From contig NZ_JAGMTU010000002.1 of NCBI RefSeq assembly GCF_023703415.1, positions 310,001-374,000 on the forward strand: 64,000 nt of DNA. Direction: 5' to 3'. The notes beneath the pieces were generated by a model, which was not told the DNA's origin, made no database searches, and worked only from the letters and a program-made list of their open reading frames with translations. This DNA is from Microbacterium sp. USTB-Y (GTDB lineage Bacteria > Actinomycetota > Actinomycetes > Actinomycetales > Microbacteriaceae). A program made the position numbers and the translations under genes. Shown here in pieces: positions 1 through 8,627 of this stretch (its first letter is position 1; each line of letters begins with the position of its first letter).

Positions 1-52
1 TGCGACCGTCGCGGCGCACCACGACGTCCGAGAATTCGAGGACGGCAGACAT
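1..52 (-). CDS. ABC transporter ATP-binding protein, N-terminal fragment
   Basis: Only the first 17 codons lie in the window; the gene reads out through base 1. The ATG is the complement of bases 50-52 and the reading is M-S-A-V-L-E-F-S-D-V-V-V-R-R-D-G-R. The pattern 'LEFSDVVVRRDG' is the usual first beta strand of an ABC transporter nucleotide-binding domain, just before the aromatic A-loop. It follows the glgM stop codon by 9 bases on the same strand, so the two may be cotranscribed. The substrate cannot be told from this fragment. Confidence 0.6.
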   Translation of the reverse strand, partial: MSAVLEFSDVVVRRDGR

Positions 53-61
53 GCCCTCAGC

Positions 62-1252
62 CTATCGTCGGGCCGTGAGCTCCTCGTAGAGCGCCCGGGT
101 CGTGTCGGCGATCGCGGCCCAGCTGAAGTCGGCCGCCGCCCGCTGCCGGCCGGCCTCCCCGTATGCCTTCGCTCGCGCGGGGTCGGAGACGACCTCGGTG
201 AGCGTGGCGGCGAGGTCCGACACGAAGCGCTCGGGGTCGACCGGGGTCCCCGTGCCGTCCTGCACCTGCTCGATCGGCACCAGCCGCCCGGTCACGCCGT
301 CGACCACCACTTCCGGGATGCCCCCGGTCGCGGTGCCGACGACCGCGGCGCCGCACGCCATGGCCTCCAGGTTCACGATCCCGAGGGGCTCGTAGACCGA
401 AGGGCAGACGAAGGTCGTGGCAGCCGTCAGGATCGCGGACAGCTCGTGGCGCGGCAGGAACTCCTCGATCCAGACCACCCCGGTGCGCGTGGCGGTGAGG
501 TCGGACACGAGGCCGCGCACCTCGTCCATGATCTCCGGCGTGTCGGGCGCGCCGGCGCAGAGCACCAGTTGCACCTCCGGGGGCAGCTTCTCGGCGGCCC
601 GCAGGAAGTACGGGAGCCCCTTCTGCCGGGTGATCCGTCCGACGAACACCACCGAGGGGCGCGACGGGTCGATCCCGTGCTTCGCCAGCACATCGGCGTC
701 GTCGACCGGATGCCAGGCGTCGACATCGATGCCGTTGTAGATCACGTGAACTCTGGCAGGATCCACCTGCGGGTAGGCGCGCAGGATGTCGTTGCGCATC
801 CCCCCGCTCACCGCGATGATCGCGGCGGCGTTCTCGTAGGCCAGGCGCTCGATGCCGCTGGAGACCGCGTAGCCGCCGCCGAGCTGCTCGGCCTTCCAGG
901 GGCGCAGGGGCTCAAGACTGTGCGCCGTGAGGACATGCGGGATGCCGTGCAGCTGCGCGGCGATGTGCCCCGCGAAGTTCGCGTACCAGGTGTGGCTGTG
1001 CACGACATCGGCGCCGGCGACGTCCGGCACCATGTCGAGATCCGTGCCGAGCGTCTGCAGAGCGGCGTTCGCATCGGCGAGTTCGACAGGTGTCCGATAG
1101 GCCGTCACATCCTGTTCATCCCGGTCCGCCCCGAAGGCGCGCACGCGGACGTCGGCGCCGGAACGCAGGGCTTTCACCAGTTCTGCGACGTGCACACCGG
1201 CCCCTCCGTAGATCTCCGGCGGGTACTCCTTGGTGATGATGTCGACGCGCAT
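62..1252 (-). CDS. glgM: GT4 glycogen synthase / maltose-1-phosphate synthase
   Basis: A 396-residue GT-B glycosyltransferase of family GT4. The N-terminal acceptor loop is K-E-Y-P-P-E-I-Y-G-G-A-G-V-H at residues 8-21. The C-terminal half has the retaining-GT4 E-x7-E signature E-P-L-G-I-V-N-L-E near residue 290, which contacts the nucleotide sugar. In mycobacteria the homologue (Rv1212c, formerly GlgA) makes alpha-maltose-1-phosphate from ADP-glucose and glucose-1-phosphate, and is likewise divergent from glgC; by that context GlgM is more likely than a bacterial GT5 glycogen synthase. I chose the ATG at 1252 because a TACCTT -10 box ends 6 nt before it; an in-frame ATG at 1270 is possible. 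The enzyme is cytosolic. Confidence 0.9.
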   Translation of the reverse strand: MRVDIITKEYPPEIYGGAGVHVAELVKALRSGADVRVRAFGADRDEQDVTAYRTPVELADANAALQTLGTDLDMVPDVAGADVVHSHTWYANFAGHIAAQLHGIPHVLTAHSLEPLRPWKAEQLGGGYAVSSGIERLAYENAAAIIAVSGGMRNDILRAYPQVDPARVHVIYNGIDVDAWHPVDDADVLAKHGIDPSRPSVVFVGRITRQKGLPYFLRAAEKLPPEVQLVLCAGAPDTPEIMDEVRGLVSDLTATRTGVVWIEEFLPRHELSAILTAATTFVCPSVYEPLGIVNLEAMACGAAVVGTATGGIPEVVVDGVTGRLVPIEQVQDGTGTPVDPERFVSDLAATLTEVVSDPARAKAYGEAGRQRAAADFSWAAIADTTRALYEELTARR

Positions 1253-1258
1253 GTCCTG

Positions 1259-1264
1259 AAGGTA
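1259..1264 (-). promoter_or_regulatory. -10 box of glgM, leaderless type
   Basis: TACCTT on the minus strand ends 6 nt before the ATG at 1252, so transcription would begin at or next to the start codon. No good Shine-Dalgarno is needed. It lies back to back with the glgC -10 box at 1287-1292. Confidence 0.4.
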
Positions 1265-1286
1265 GTACATCGCGTCGACGTGGCTC

Positions 1287-1292
1287 TATGGT
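1287..1292 (+). promoter_or_regulatory. -10 box of glgC, leaderless type
   Basis: TATGGT followed by exactly 6 nt and the glgC ATG at 1299. There is no Shine-Dalgarno in the 6 nt. The spacing fits a leaderless transcript starting at the ATG. Confidence 0.5.
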
Positions 1293-1298
1293 GGACGC

Positions 1299-2543
1299 AT
1301 GTCGGCACCAAAGAAGGTTTTCGGGATCATCCTCGCCGGCGGCGAGGGCAAGCGGCTCATGCCCCTGACGGCGGATCGGGCCAAGCCCGCAGTGCCGTTC
1401 GGCGGGCAGTACCGATTGATCGATTTCGCGATCTCCAACCTCATCAATTCGGGTCTGCGCCAGATCGTCGTGCTCACGCAGTACAAATCCCACAGTCTCG
1501 ACCGCCACATCTCGCAGACCTGGCGGATGTCGGCCCTGCTCGACTCCTACGTGGCCTCCGTGCCCGCTCAGCAGCGTCTGGGCAAGCGCTGGTTCTCGGG
1601 CTCGGCGGACGCGATCCTGCAGAGCATGAACCTGATCCTCGATGAGAAGCCCGACATCGTCGTGGTCATCGGCGCCGACCACGTCTACCGGATGGACTTC
1701 CAGCAGATGATCGACGCGCACATCGCCTCCGGGGCGCGGGCGACCGTCGCGGGGATCCGGCAGCCCCTCGCCCTCGCCTCCCAGTTCGGTGTGATCGACA
1801 TCGCGGACGGAGACTCCGGGCGCATCAGCCAGTTCCTGGAGAAGCCGTCCGACCCGACCGGGCTGCCCGACTCTCCGCACGAGGTGCTCGCCTCGATGGG
1901 CAACTACGTCTTCGACGCCGATGCGCTCATCGAGGCGGTCGAGGCCGACGGAGAGCTCGCCGGCTCGAACCACGACATGGGCGGCGACATCGTGCCGTAC
2001 TTCGTGAACCGCGGCGAAGCGGGCTTCTACGACATGAAGCAGAACGAGGTCCCGGGTTCCTCCCCCCGCGACCGCTCCTACTGGCGGGACGTGGGCACCA
2101 TCGAGTCGTTCTTCGACGCGCACATGGATCTCATCTCGACGCTGCCGATCTTCAACCTCTACAACATGGAGTGGCCGATCCACTCGCAGGCGGTCAACTC
2201 GCCGCCGGCAAAGTTCGTGCGCGACTCGGTCGGACGGATCGGCAACGCGATCGACTCCATCGTGTCGCTCGGCTCGGTGCTCTCCGGCACCCATCTCGAA
2301 CGCAGCGTCGTCGGCCCGTGGACGCTCGCGGCAGGGGGATCGACGATCACCGACTCCGTGCTCTTCGACGGGGTGCGCGTCGGACAGGGCGCACGCGTTC
2401 ATCGCGCCATCCTCGACAAGAACGTGGTGCTGCTGGACGGGGCGACCGTCGGCGTGGACCGCGAACGCGACCTCGATCGCGGCTTCACCATCACGGAGAC
2501 GGGGCTCACGGTCGTCGGCAAGGGCATGCGGATCGAGCGCTGA
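1299..2543 (+). CDS. glgC: glucose-1-phosphate adenylyltransferase
   Basis: A 414-residue ADP-glucose pyrophosphorylase that makes ADP-glucose from ATP and glucose-1-phosphate, the committed step to glycogen/alpha-glucan. The N-terminal nucleotidyltransferase motif A-G-G-E-G-K-R-L-x-P-L-T and the K-P-A-V-P-F-G-G segment lie at residues 11-36. The middle has F-L-E-K-P, which binds the sugar phosphate, and the C-terminal ~120 residues form the left-handed beta-helix domain. Length is normal for the family. It is divergent from glgM with a 46-base gap holding both -10 boxes; the product of GlgC is the donor for GlgM. Confidence 0.96.
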   Translation: MSAPKKVFGIILAGGEGKRLMPLTADRAKPAVPFGGQYRLIDFAISNLINSGLRQIVVLTQYKSHSLDRHISQTWRMSALLDSYVASVPAQQRLGKRWFSGSADAILQSMNLILDEKPDIVVVIGADHVYRMDFQQMIDAHIASGARATVAGIRQPLALASQFGVIDIADGDSGRISQFLEKPSDPTGLPDSPHEVLASMGNYVFDADALIEAVEADGELAGSNHDMGGDIVPYFVNRGEAGFYDMKQNEVPGSSPRDRSYWRDVGTIESFFDAHMDLISTLPIFNLYNMEWPIHSQAVNSPPAKFVRDSVGRIGNAIDSIVSLGSVLSGTHLERSVVGPWTLAAGGSTITDSVLFDGVRVGQGARVHRAILDKNVVLLDGATVGVDRERDLDRGFTITETGLTVVGKGMRIER

Positions 2544-2589
2544 CGTCGCCGCGCGCGACACACGGTTCGATGACGCCCGGTGCGGCGGA

Positions 2590-2595
2590 TACCCT
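2590..2595 (+). promoter_or_regulatory. -10 box of serB, leaderless type
   Basis: TACCCT followed by 6 nt and the GTG at 2602. The 6 nt contain no clear ribosome binding site. Confidence 0.4.
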
Positions 2596-2601
2596 CGACG
2601 G

Positions 2602-3237
2602 GTGACCTCCGCGCGCTTCCTCGTCGTCCTCGATGCCGATTCCACGCTCATCCGCAACGAGGTGATCGAACTCCTCGCCGACGAGGCCGGACGTCGCGCC
2701 GAGGTCCAGGCGGCGACCGAGGCGGCGATGCGCGGCGAGGTCGACTTCGCCACGAGTCTCCGTTCCCGCGTCTCGGCTCTCGCCGGGGTGCCGACGACCG
2801 CGTTCGACCGGGTGCGGGAGCGGATCGAGCCGACCCCCGGCGTGCGCACTCTGATCGACGAGGTCCACGCCCGTCACGGCGTCGTCGGCGTGGTGTCCGG
2901 AGGCTTCCACGAGATCCTGGACGCGGTGGCGCCCGCGCTCGGCGTCGACCGCTGGCGCGCGAACCGGCTCGAAGTGCACGACGATGCGCTGACGGGACGC
3001 GTGCAGGGCGAGATCGTGGATGCGGCGGCCAAGGCGGCCTCGCTCCGCGAGTGGGCGGCGGAACTCGGCGTCGCGCCGCACGCCACCATCGCGATCGGCG
3101 ACGGCGCGAACGACCTGCAGATGATGGCGGCCGCCGGGCTCGGCCTCGCGTTCAACGCGAAGCCGGCGGTGCGTGCGGCCGCGTCGCTCGTGATCGGCCC
3201 CGTCGACCTCGCCCAGGTCGTACCGCTGCTCCCCTGA
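2602..3237 (+). CDS. serB: phosphoserine phosphatase
   Basis: A 211-residue HAD-superfamily phosphatase that releases serine from O-phosphoserine, the last step of serine synthesis. Motif I D-A-D-S-T is at residues 11-15, with D11 as the phospho-acceptor. Motif II V-S-G-G-F is near residue 96, and motif IV G-D-G-A-N-D near residue 167. The 'VVSGGF' and 'AVGDGAND' style is typical of SerB rather than of other HAD enzymes. It lacks the N-terminal ACT domains of long actinobacterial SerB2 proteins, so it is the short form. The start is a GTG placed by the upstream -10 box. Confidence 0.92.
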   Translation: MTSARFLVVLDADSTLIRNEVIELLADEAGRRAEVQAATEAAMRGEVDFATSLRSRVSALAGVPTTAFDRVRERIEPTPGVRTLIDEVHARHGVVGVVSGGFHEILDAVAPALGVDRWRANRLEVHDDALTGRVQGEIVDAAAKAASLREWAAELGVAPHATIAIGDGANDLQMMAAAGLGLAFNAKPAVRAAASLVIGPVDLAQVVPLLP

Positions 3238-3286
3238 CGAGCGTCCTCCGCGCCGGTGGCACTGGCGCGATGTCGGCCGCTCCCCC

Positions 3287-3292
3287 TAGCGT
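3287..3292 (+). promoter_or_regulatory. -10 box of hydrolase gene, leaderless type
   Basis: TAGCGT with 6 nt to the ATG at 3299. This is the same spacing as at glgC and bioQ. Confidence 0.4.
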
Positions 3293-3298
3293 CGAGGC

Positions 3299-3991
3299 AT
3301 GGACATCATCCTCGTTCCGGGTCTCTGGCTCGACGCCGACTCCTGGGAGCCCGTGCTCCCCGCTCTCCGCGCCGCCGGGCACGAACCGCACGCGCTCACG
3401 ATGCCGGGTGTCGGATCGCCCGCCGCCGGCTCCTCCGACATCCGGCTCACGGATTGGATCGCTGCGGTCGTCGCCGCCATCGACGCCGCTCCGGGCGACG
3501 TGGTCCTCGTCGGGCACTCCGGCGGCGGCAACGTCATCTGGGGTGCGGCGGACGCCCGCGCCGACCGCGTCCGGCGCGCGGTGTTCGTCGACACCGTCCC
3601 GCCTCCGCCCGGCAGCGGGATCAGCGAGTTCCCCGTCGTCGACGGCGTCATCCCGTTCCCCGGATGGGGGTTCTTCGACGCCGACGACGTCGCCGACCTC
3701 GATGAGCCGACCAGGGCGGCCAAGGCCCTCACGGCGAAGAGCGTGCCCCGGCACGTGCCGACGGACCCGATCCCCCTCGCGGACGGGCGCCGCTACGACG
3801 TCCCCGTCACCCTGCTCATGGGCTCGCCCACTCAGGATGAGCTGGAGTCCTTCCTCGGCCAGTGGGAGTCCTACTGGGAGGAGTACCGCAGCATCAAGGA
3901 CGCGGAGGTCGTGCGCATCGGATCCGGTCACTGGCCGCAGTTCTCGGCTCCCGAGCGGCTCGCCGAGCTGCTCGTGGCGGCCACGCGCTGA
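3299..3991 (+). CDS. alpha/beta hydrolase
   Basis: A 230-residue cytosolic protein with the alpha/beta hydrolase fold. The nucleophile elbow G-H-S-G-G is at about residues 71-75 (S73 as nucleophile). A late G-S-G-H-W motif near residue 214 supplies the catalytic histidine. The start 'DIILVPGLWLDADSWEPVLPAL' resembles the esterase/haloperoxidase group often annotated as 'alpha/beta fold hydrolase'. No signal peptide. The substrate is unknown. The gene is monocistronic: it follows serB by 61 bases with its own promoter and converges on fabG. Confidence 0.85.
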   Translation: MDIILVPGLWLDADSWEPVLPALRAAGHEPHALTMPGVGSPAAGSSDIRLTDWIAAVVAAIDAAPGDVVLVGHSGGGNVIWGAADARADRVRRAVFVDTVPPPPGSGISEFPVVDGVIPFPGWGFFDADDVADLDEPTRAAKALTAKSVPRHVPTDPIPLADGRRYDVPVTLLMGSPTQDELESFLGQWESYWEEYRSIKDAEVVRIGSGHWPQFSAPERLAELLVAATR

Positions 3992-4018
3992 CCGGCCGCG
4001 GTCGCGTCGACCGGAGCG

Positions 4019-4729
4019 TCAGTGCCCCATGCCGAGGCCGCCGTCGACCGGGATCACCGCGCCCGAGATGTAGCCGGAGTCGTCCGAGGCGAGCCAGGTG
4101 ACGACGCCGGCGACCTCGTCGGCCGATGCGAAGCGGCCCGCCGGGATGCTCGCCTTGTACTGCTTCTGCGTCTCCTCGGGGAGCTCCGCCGTCATGTCCG
4201 TCTCGATGAAGCCGGGGGCCACGACGTTCGCGGTGATGCCGCGCCCCCCCAACTCCCGGGTGAGGGACCGCGCGAAGCCGACGAGGGCGCTCTTGGACGC
4301 GGCGTAGTTGATCTGCCCGGCGGAGCCGTACAGGCCGACCACGCTGGAGATGAGGATCACGCGACCGAAACGGGCTTTGAGCATTCCCTTCGACGCACGC
4401 TTGACGACGCGGAAGGACCCGCCGAGGTTGGTGGAGACGACGCTGTCGAAGTCGTCCTCCGACATGCGCAGCAGCAGGGTGTCCTTGGTGATGCCCGCGT
4501 TCGCGACGACGATCTCGACAGGGCCGAGCCTCTGCTCGACCTCGGTGAAGGCCGCATCCACGGCCGCGGAGTCCGTCACGTCCGCGCGGACGGTGAGCGT
4601 TCCCTCCGGGCCCTCGCCGCTGCGCGCGGTGACAGCGACCCGATAGCCGTCCCGCACGAAGCGCTCGGCGATCGCGCGGCCGATGCCGCGGTTTCCGCCG
4701 GTGACCAGGACGACGCGATCAGTGCTCAT
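4019..4729 (-). CDS. fabG: 3-oxoacyl-ACP reductase FabG-type SDR
   Basis: A 236-residue short-chain dehydrogenase/reductase that reduces beta-ketoacyl chains with NADPH in fatty acid elongation. The cofactor motif T-G-G-N-R-G-I-G-R lies at residues 10-18. N-A-G, the catalytic serine in I-L-I-S-S-V, and Y-A-A-S-K follow in order, and the C-terminus V-I-P-V-D-G-G-L-G-M-G-H is classic for FabG. The ATG at 4729 has GGGAG about 7 nt upstream. Longer readings would need a TTG start and add no conserved residues. No inhA-like enoyl reductase follows here, unlike in mycobacteria, so the elongation role is inferred from family. Confidence 0.9.
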   Translation of the reverse strand: MSTDRVVLVTGGNRGIGRAIAERFVRDGYRVAVTARSGEGPEGTLTVRADVTDSAAVDAAFTEVEQRLGPVEIVVANAGITKDTLLLRMSEDDFDSVVSTNLGGSFRVVKRASKGMLKARFGRVILISSVVGLYGSAGQINYAASKSALVGFARSLTRELGGRGITANVVAPGFIETDMTAELPEETQKQYKASIPAGRFASADEVAGVVTWLASDDSGYISGAVIPVDGGLGMGH

Positions 4730-4864
4730 GCGGGGCTCCCAAGAATCGAGGTGTACGGCAGGCAAGCCTAGCGAGCCGACTCGGCGTCAGGAATTGACAC
4801 GGCCCTGACGGCACGGAAATCTTTGTGGTGAACACGATCTTTACGAACGACGGCGAGGAAGCGC

Positions 4865-5431
4865 ATGAGCAACGACAACGGCGGGTACCCGCCCCCGGGG
4901 CAGCAGCCCCCCGCATATCCGGGCGCCCCGGTGCCGCCCCAGCAGCCCGCGTACCCCGGCGCAGCTCCCCAGCAGCAGCAGCCGACCCCCGGCTATCCGG
5001 GAGCCGCGCCCCAGCAGCCGGCGCCGGTCTATCCCGGCGCCACCCCGCCGGCACAGGCCTACCCGGGCGCCGCACCCACGACGCAGGGATACCCCGGCGC
5101 GTCGTACGCGCCGCCCTACGGTCAGCCCTATCCGGCGCCGCTGAAGTCCAACGGGCTGGCGATCACCGCGCTCATCTGCGGCATCGCCGGTGTGGTGCTG
5201 TTCTGGCTCGCGTACATCGTGCTGCCGTTCCTGGCGGCCGTGACCGCGATCATCACGGGACACATGGCGCTCGGGAGGGTCAAGCGGGATCCGGCTCTCG
5301 GCGGGAAGGGCATCGCCCTGACCGGTGTGATCCTCGGCTACGTCGGTGCGGGTCTCAACCTCATCATCGGCATCGGCTTCCTCATGCTGATCGTCTACGG
5401 CATCTCCCAGGGCGCCAACAGCGGCTACTGA
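4865..5431 (+). CDS. Pro-rich DUF4190 membrane protein
   Basis: A 188-residue protein in two parts. Residues 1-95 are a disordered Pro/Gln/Ala tract built on repeats of Y-P-G-A (at least eight, often preceded by P-A or Q). Residues 98-185 are a DUF4190 domain with two hydrophobic segments separated by the basic loop G-R-V-K-R-D-P, ending in 'YGISQGANSGY'. This architecture is common in Actinobacteria; the cytoplasmic proline-rich tail probably mediates protein contacts. Function is unknown. The ATG has GAGGAAG upstream. Confidence 0.85.
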   Translation: MSNDNGGYPPPGQQPPAYPGAPVPPQQPAYPGAAPQQQQPTPGYPGAAPQQPAPVYPGATPPAQAYPGAAPTTQGYPGASYAPPYGQPYPAPLKSNGLAITALICGIAGVVLFWLAYIVLPFLAAVTAIITGHMALGRVKRDPALGGKGIALTGVILGYVGAGLNLIIGIGFLMLIVYGISQGANSGY

Positions 5432-5483
5432 GTGCGTCGCGGAGACGACTCTGCGGGTCACGGCGGCGTAGGCTGGAGTCATC

Positions 5484-5840
5484 GTGAGAAGGACTCCAGA
5501 CGCCGCCGTGACTTCGCTCCCGCGCGCCCCGCGCGACGAGGCGCGCGACCGCGTGCGCCACTATGCGATCACCATGGGGATCCGCACGGTGTGCTTCATC
5601 CTCGTCTTCACCGTGCAGCCGATGGGCTGGTGGACCTGGGTCTTCGCGATCGCCGCCGCCGTACTCCCCTACATCGCGGTCGTCTTCGCGAACGCGGGGG
5701 ACGACTCGGTCCCGACCGAGGTCGAGTCGCCGCTCATCGAGCTCGAGCGGCCGGCTGAGCGCAGCGATGCTCCCTCCCCCGACCGTCAGGTGATCACCCT
5801 CGCCGAGACGCCCGCGCGGTCTGCCGAGCCGAACGCATGA
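5484..5840 (+). CDS. DUF3099 family membrane protein
   Basis: A 118-residue protein with two transmembrane helices (residues ~30-49 and ~52-70) joined by the short Q-P-M-G-W-W-T-W turn, and a charged C-terminal tail. This matches the actinobacterial DUF3099 family. The start is a GTG at 5484. It overlaps the following small gene by four bases, which in turn overlaps SURF1, so the three form a coupled set. No function is known; the link to SURF1 suggests a membrane or respiratory role, but that is inference. Confidence 0.82.
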   Translation: MRRTPDAAVTSLPRAPRDEARDRVRHYAITMGIRTVCFILVFTVQPMGWWTWVFAIAAAVLPYIAVVFANAGDDSVPTEVESPLIELERPAERSDAPSPDRQVITLAETPARSAEPNA

Positions 5841-6055
5841 ACGCGCCGGATCCGGAGCTGAAATGCTCCCGGGCGGGGTGCCGCGCCGCGGCGACGCACC
5901 GCATCGTCTGGCGCAACCCGCGCATCCACGGGCCTGAGCGCGAGAAGGTCTGGCTCGCATGCGACGAGCACCTTCGATTCCTATACGACTATCTGCGGGC
6001 CCGTGACTTCCCGGCGCGCATCGACGCCGCCGTCGGAGAGGGCGAGCACGAATGA
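5837..6055 (+). CDS. small Cys/His protein upstream of SURF1
   Basis: A 72-residue protein with possible metal ligands C-S-R-A-G-C at residues 10-15, H22 and C42-D-E-H45. The pattern 'W-x-N-P-x-I-H-x-x-x-x-x-x-K-x-W-x-A-C' is conserved in a small actinobacterial family next to SURF1. It overlaps DUF3099 at its start (ATGA) and SURF1 at its end (ATGA). It could bind zinc or another metal; no experimentally known function is recognised. Length and context suggest it is real and complete. Confidence 0.75.
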   Translation: MNAPDPELKCSRAGCRAAATHRIVWRNPRIHGPEREKVWLACDEHLRFLYDYLRARDFPARIDAAVGEGEHE

Positions 6056-6882
6056 TGCGCCAGCGCCTGCTCCGCTGGAGCGCCTACCTCGCCGTGGCGA
6101 TCGTGTTCGCGATCGTCTGCGCGTACCTGTCGAACTGGCAGTTCTCACGCAACGAAGGCCGTCAGACCCAGCTCGAGCTCGTACAGCGCAACTACGACGC
6201 GAAGCCCGTCCCGCTCGGTCAGCTGCTCTCCCCCGGCGAAGCTCTCCCGGAGAAGTCGCAGTGGCACCCCGTGCAGGTGCACGGGCAGTACGAGCCTGCA
6301 GGACAGCTCCTGGTGCGCAATCGCCCGCACGGCGGCACCAGCGCCTTCGAGGTCCTCGTGCCGTTCCGCACCGACGACGGGCGGGTCTTCATCGTGAACC
6401 GGGGCTGGGTCATCGCGGGCGACGGATCCGACGTGCCGACGTCGATCCCGGCGCCGCCGTCGGGCGAGACCACGGTCATCGCCCGGCTGCGCCCGGCCGA
6501 GCCGCTGCCTCCCTCGGGACGCGGCGCGCCAGAGGGCCAGGTTCCCAGCATCAACCTCGCCCTCGTGGCGGACAAGATCGGCGACGGCGCGGCCGTCGAC
6601 ACCGGGGCCTACGGCGAGCTCGTCAGCGAGTCCCCTGCGCCGGCCACACGTCCGCACGCGTTCGAGGCGCCGTCCGATGATCCGGGCCCGTTCCTGTCCT
6701 ACGCGATCCAGTGGATCCTCTTCGCGATCATGGGCTTCATCTTCATCGGATACGTGATCCGCACGGAGGTGCACAAGCATCGGGACGAGGCCGCCGGTCG
6801 GCCGCCGCGAGGTCCCCGACGCCGGCGCGACCGCGACATGGACGACGAGGACGCGCTCCTCGACGCCGTCGAGACGCGCTGA
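6052..6882 (+). CDS. SURF1-family cytochrome oxidase assembly protein
   Basis: A 276-residue membrane protein with one N-terminal helix (residues ~11-29, 'LAVAIVFAIVCAYLSNWQFSR') and one C-terminal helix (~222-243). The conserved W-Q-F-x-R-x-E just after the first helix, V-N-R-G-W-V near residue 120, and the F-L-S-Y-A-x-Q-W-x-x-F motif at the second helix are SURF1 hallmarks. SURF1 helps insert heme A during assembly of aa3-type oxidase. The basic tail after residue 245 is an actinobacterial extension. Its function ties to ctaA and ctaB further along. Confidence 0.93.
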   Translation: MMRQRLLRWSAYLAVAIVFAIVCAYLSNWQFSRNEGRQTQLELVQRNYDAKPVPLGQLLSPGEALPEKSQWHPVQVHGQYEPAGQLLVRNRPHGGTSAFEVLVPFRTDDGRVFIVNRGWVIAGDGSDVPTSIPAPPSGETTVIARLRPAEPLPPSGRGAPEGQVPSINLALVADKIGDGAAVDTGAYGELVSESPAPATRPHAFEAPSDDPGPFLSYAIQWILFAIMGFIFIGYVIRTEVHKHRDEAAGRPPRGPRRRRDRDMDDEDALLDAVETR

Positions 6883-6914
6883 CCCCGGGACTCCGCGCGA
6901 ACGAGGGCCCGGGG
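6883..6914. terminator. weak hairpin between convergent genes
   Basis: CCCCGGG at 6883-6889 pairs with CCCGGGG at 6908-6914 across an 18-nt loop, between the convergent SURF1 and ABC-F stops. No T-run. It is only a possible bidirectional terminator. Confidence 0.3.
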
Positions 6915-6921
6915 ATCTCGA

Positions 6922-8520
6922 TCAAGCCAGCTCGATGAGCTCCTGATACTCCTTGCTCCAGATGTCCTCGACACCGTCGGGCAGGATGAGCACGCGCTCC
7001 GGGTTGAGCGACTCCACGGCACCGGGGTCGTGCGAGACGAGCACGACCGCACCCTCGTAGTGCGCCAGCGCGCCGAGGATCTCCTCGCGAGAGGCCGGAT
7101 CGAGGTTGTTCGTGGGCTCGTCGAGCAGCAGCATGTTGGCCGCGGAGACGACGAGCGTCGCGAGCGAGAGACGGGTCTTCTCGCCTCCCGAGAGCACGCC
7201 TGCGGGCTTGTGCACGTCCTCGCCGGTGAACAGGAACGAGCCCAGCACCTTGCGCGCCTCGGTCTCGTTGAGATCGGGGGCGGAGGACATCATGTTCTCC
7301 AGGACGGAGCGGGACACGTCGAGGTTCTCGTGCTCCTGCGCGTAGTACCCGACCTTGAGGCCGTGGCCCGGCTCGAGCTGCCCGGTGTCGGGCTGATCGA
7401 CTCCCGCGAGGATCCGCAGCAGCGTCGTCTTGCCTGCGCCGTTGAGGCCCAGCACGACGACCTTGGAGCCGCGGTCGATCGCGAGGTCCACATCGGTGAA
7501 GATCTCCAGCGAGCCGTAGGACTTCGACAGTCCCGATGCCATGAGCGGCGTCTTGCCGCACGGGGCGGGCTTCGGGAAGCGCAGCTTGGCGACCCGGTCG
7601 ACCTGGCGCACCTCCTCGAGCCCCGAGAGCAGCTTCTCCGCGCGGGCCACCATCTGGTGGGCGGCAGCGGCCTTGCTGGCCTTGGCGCCGAAGCGGGCCG
7701 CCTGCTGCTGCAGCGAGGTCGCCTTCTTCTCGGCGTTGGCACGCTCCTTCTTGCGGCGCTCCTCATCGGCGACGCGCTGGCGGAGGTAGTTCTTCCAGTT
7801 CATGTTGTAGATGTCGATCATCTGACGGTTCGCATCCAGGTAGAACACCCGGTTCACGGTCTCGCCGACGAGCTCGACGTCGTGGCTGATCACGATCAGC
7901 CCGCCCTTGTACCCCTTGAGGAACTCGCGCAGCCACACGACGCTGTCCGCGTCGAGGTGGTTCGTGGGCTCGTCGAGGATCATCGTCTCCGCGTCGGAGA
8001 ACAGGATCCGCGCGAGCTCGATGCGCCGGCGCTGACCGCCGGACAGGGTCTTCAGAGGCTGGTCGAGGATCCGGTCCGGCAGCGAGAGGTTGTGCGCGAT
8101 CGAGGCGGCCTCCGCCTCGGCTGCGTAGCCGCCGAGCGCCTCGAAGCGCTCGGTGAGGTTGCCGAACTGCCGCATGGCCTTCTCCGCCACCGCCGCGTCC
8201 TCGGATCCCATGGCCTCGGAGGCCTCGCGGATCCGCAGCGTGAGGGATCCCAGGCCGCGCGCATCGAGGATGCGGGTGCGCGCGAGCATCTCCGGATCCC
8301 CGGATCGCGGGTCCTGCGGCAGGTATCCGAGCTCGCCGCTGCGCTCCACCTTCCCGTCGGCGGGGATGAGGTCCCCCGCGAGCACCTTCGTCAGCGTGGT
8401 CTTGCCCGCGCCGTTGCGGCCGACGAGACCGATCTTGTCGCCGTCGGCGACGCGGAAGGACACGTTCTCCATGAGGAGTCGCGCTCCCACGCGGATCTCG
8501 AGGTCGTGCACGGCGAGCAC
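6922..8520 (-). CDS. ABC-F family ATPase
   Basis: A 532-residue soluble protein with two ABC domains in tandem and no membrane segment. Walker A motifs are G-R-N-G-A-G-K-T (~residue 35) and G-L-N-G-A-G-K-T (~355). The signatures are L-S-G-G-Q-R-R-R and L-S-G-G-E-K-T-R. The charged linker between the domains (~245-310, rich in E/R/K/A) is the P-site tRNA interaction motif region of ABC-F proteins, which act on the ribosome. The group includes translation factors like EttA and antibiotic-protection proteins; the subfamily cannot be decided by eye. The start is a GTG; a TATACT box lies about 50 nt upstream. Confidence 0.9.
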   Translation of the reverse strand: MLAVHDLEIRVGARLLMENVSFRVADGDKIGLVGRNGAGKTTLTKVLAGDLIPADGKVERSGELGYLPQDPRSGDPEMLARTRILDARGLGSLTLRIREASEAMGSEDAAVAEKAMRQFGNLTERFEALGGYAAEAEAASIAHNLSLPDRILDQPLKTLSGGQRRRIELARILFSDAETMILDEPTNHLDADSVVWLREFLKGYKGGLIVISHDVELVGETVNRVFYLDANRQMIDIYNMNWKNYLRQRVADEERRKKERANAEKKATSLQQQAARFGAKASKAAAAHQMVARAEKLLSGLEEVRQVDRVAKLRFPKPAPCGKTPLMASGLSKSYGSLEIFTDVDLAIDRGSKVVVLGLNGAGKTTLLRILAGVDQPDTGQLEPGHGLKVGYYAQEHENLDVSRSVLENMMSSAPDLNETEARKVLGSFLFTGEDVHKPAGVLSGGEKTRLSLATLVVSAANMLLLDEPTNNLDPASREEILGALAHYEGAVVLVSHDPGAVESLNPERVLILPDGVEDIWSKEYQELIELA

Positions 8521-8572
8521 AGCAGACGTCCGTTCTTCAGCAGGGGGTGGGCGGCCGGATGGCCAGCCTCCC

Positions 8573-8578
8573 AGTATA
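8573..8578 (-). promoter_or_regulatory. -10 box upstream of ABC-F gene
   Basis: TATACT on the minus strand, about 52 nt before the GTG at 8520. This would leave a short leader of roughly 45 nt. Confidence 0.35.
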
Positions 8579-8627
8579 GGCCGCGCGTCCGGGAGGACGC
8601 CGACCGACCGCCGACGCGCCCGCCGGC

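Noticed and set aside
446-1645. Long plus-strand open frame across glgM and glgC
   Set aside because: High-GC shadow frame opposite glgM; no protein-family features and it runs through the glgC start.
4865-5150. Y-P-G-A repeats as a tandem-repeat element
   Set aside because: They encode the proline-rich tail of the DUF4190 protein and keep the reading frame; this is protein-level repetition.
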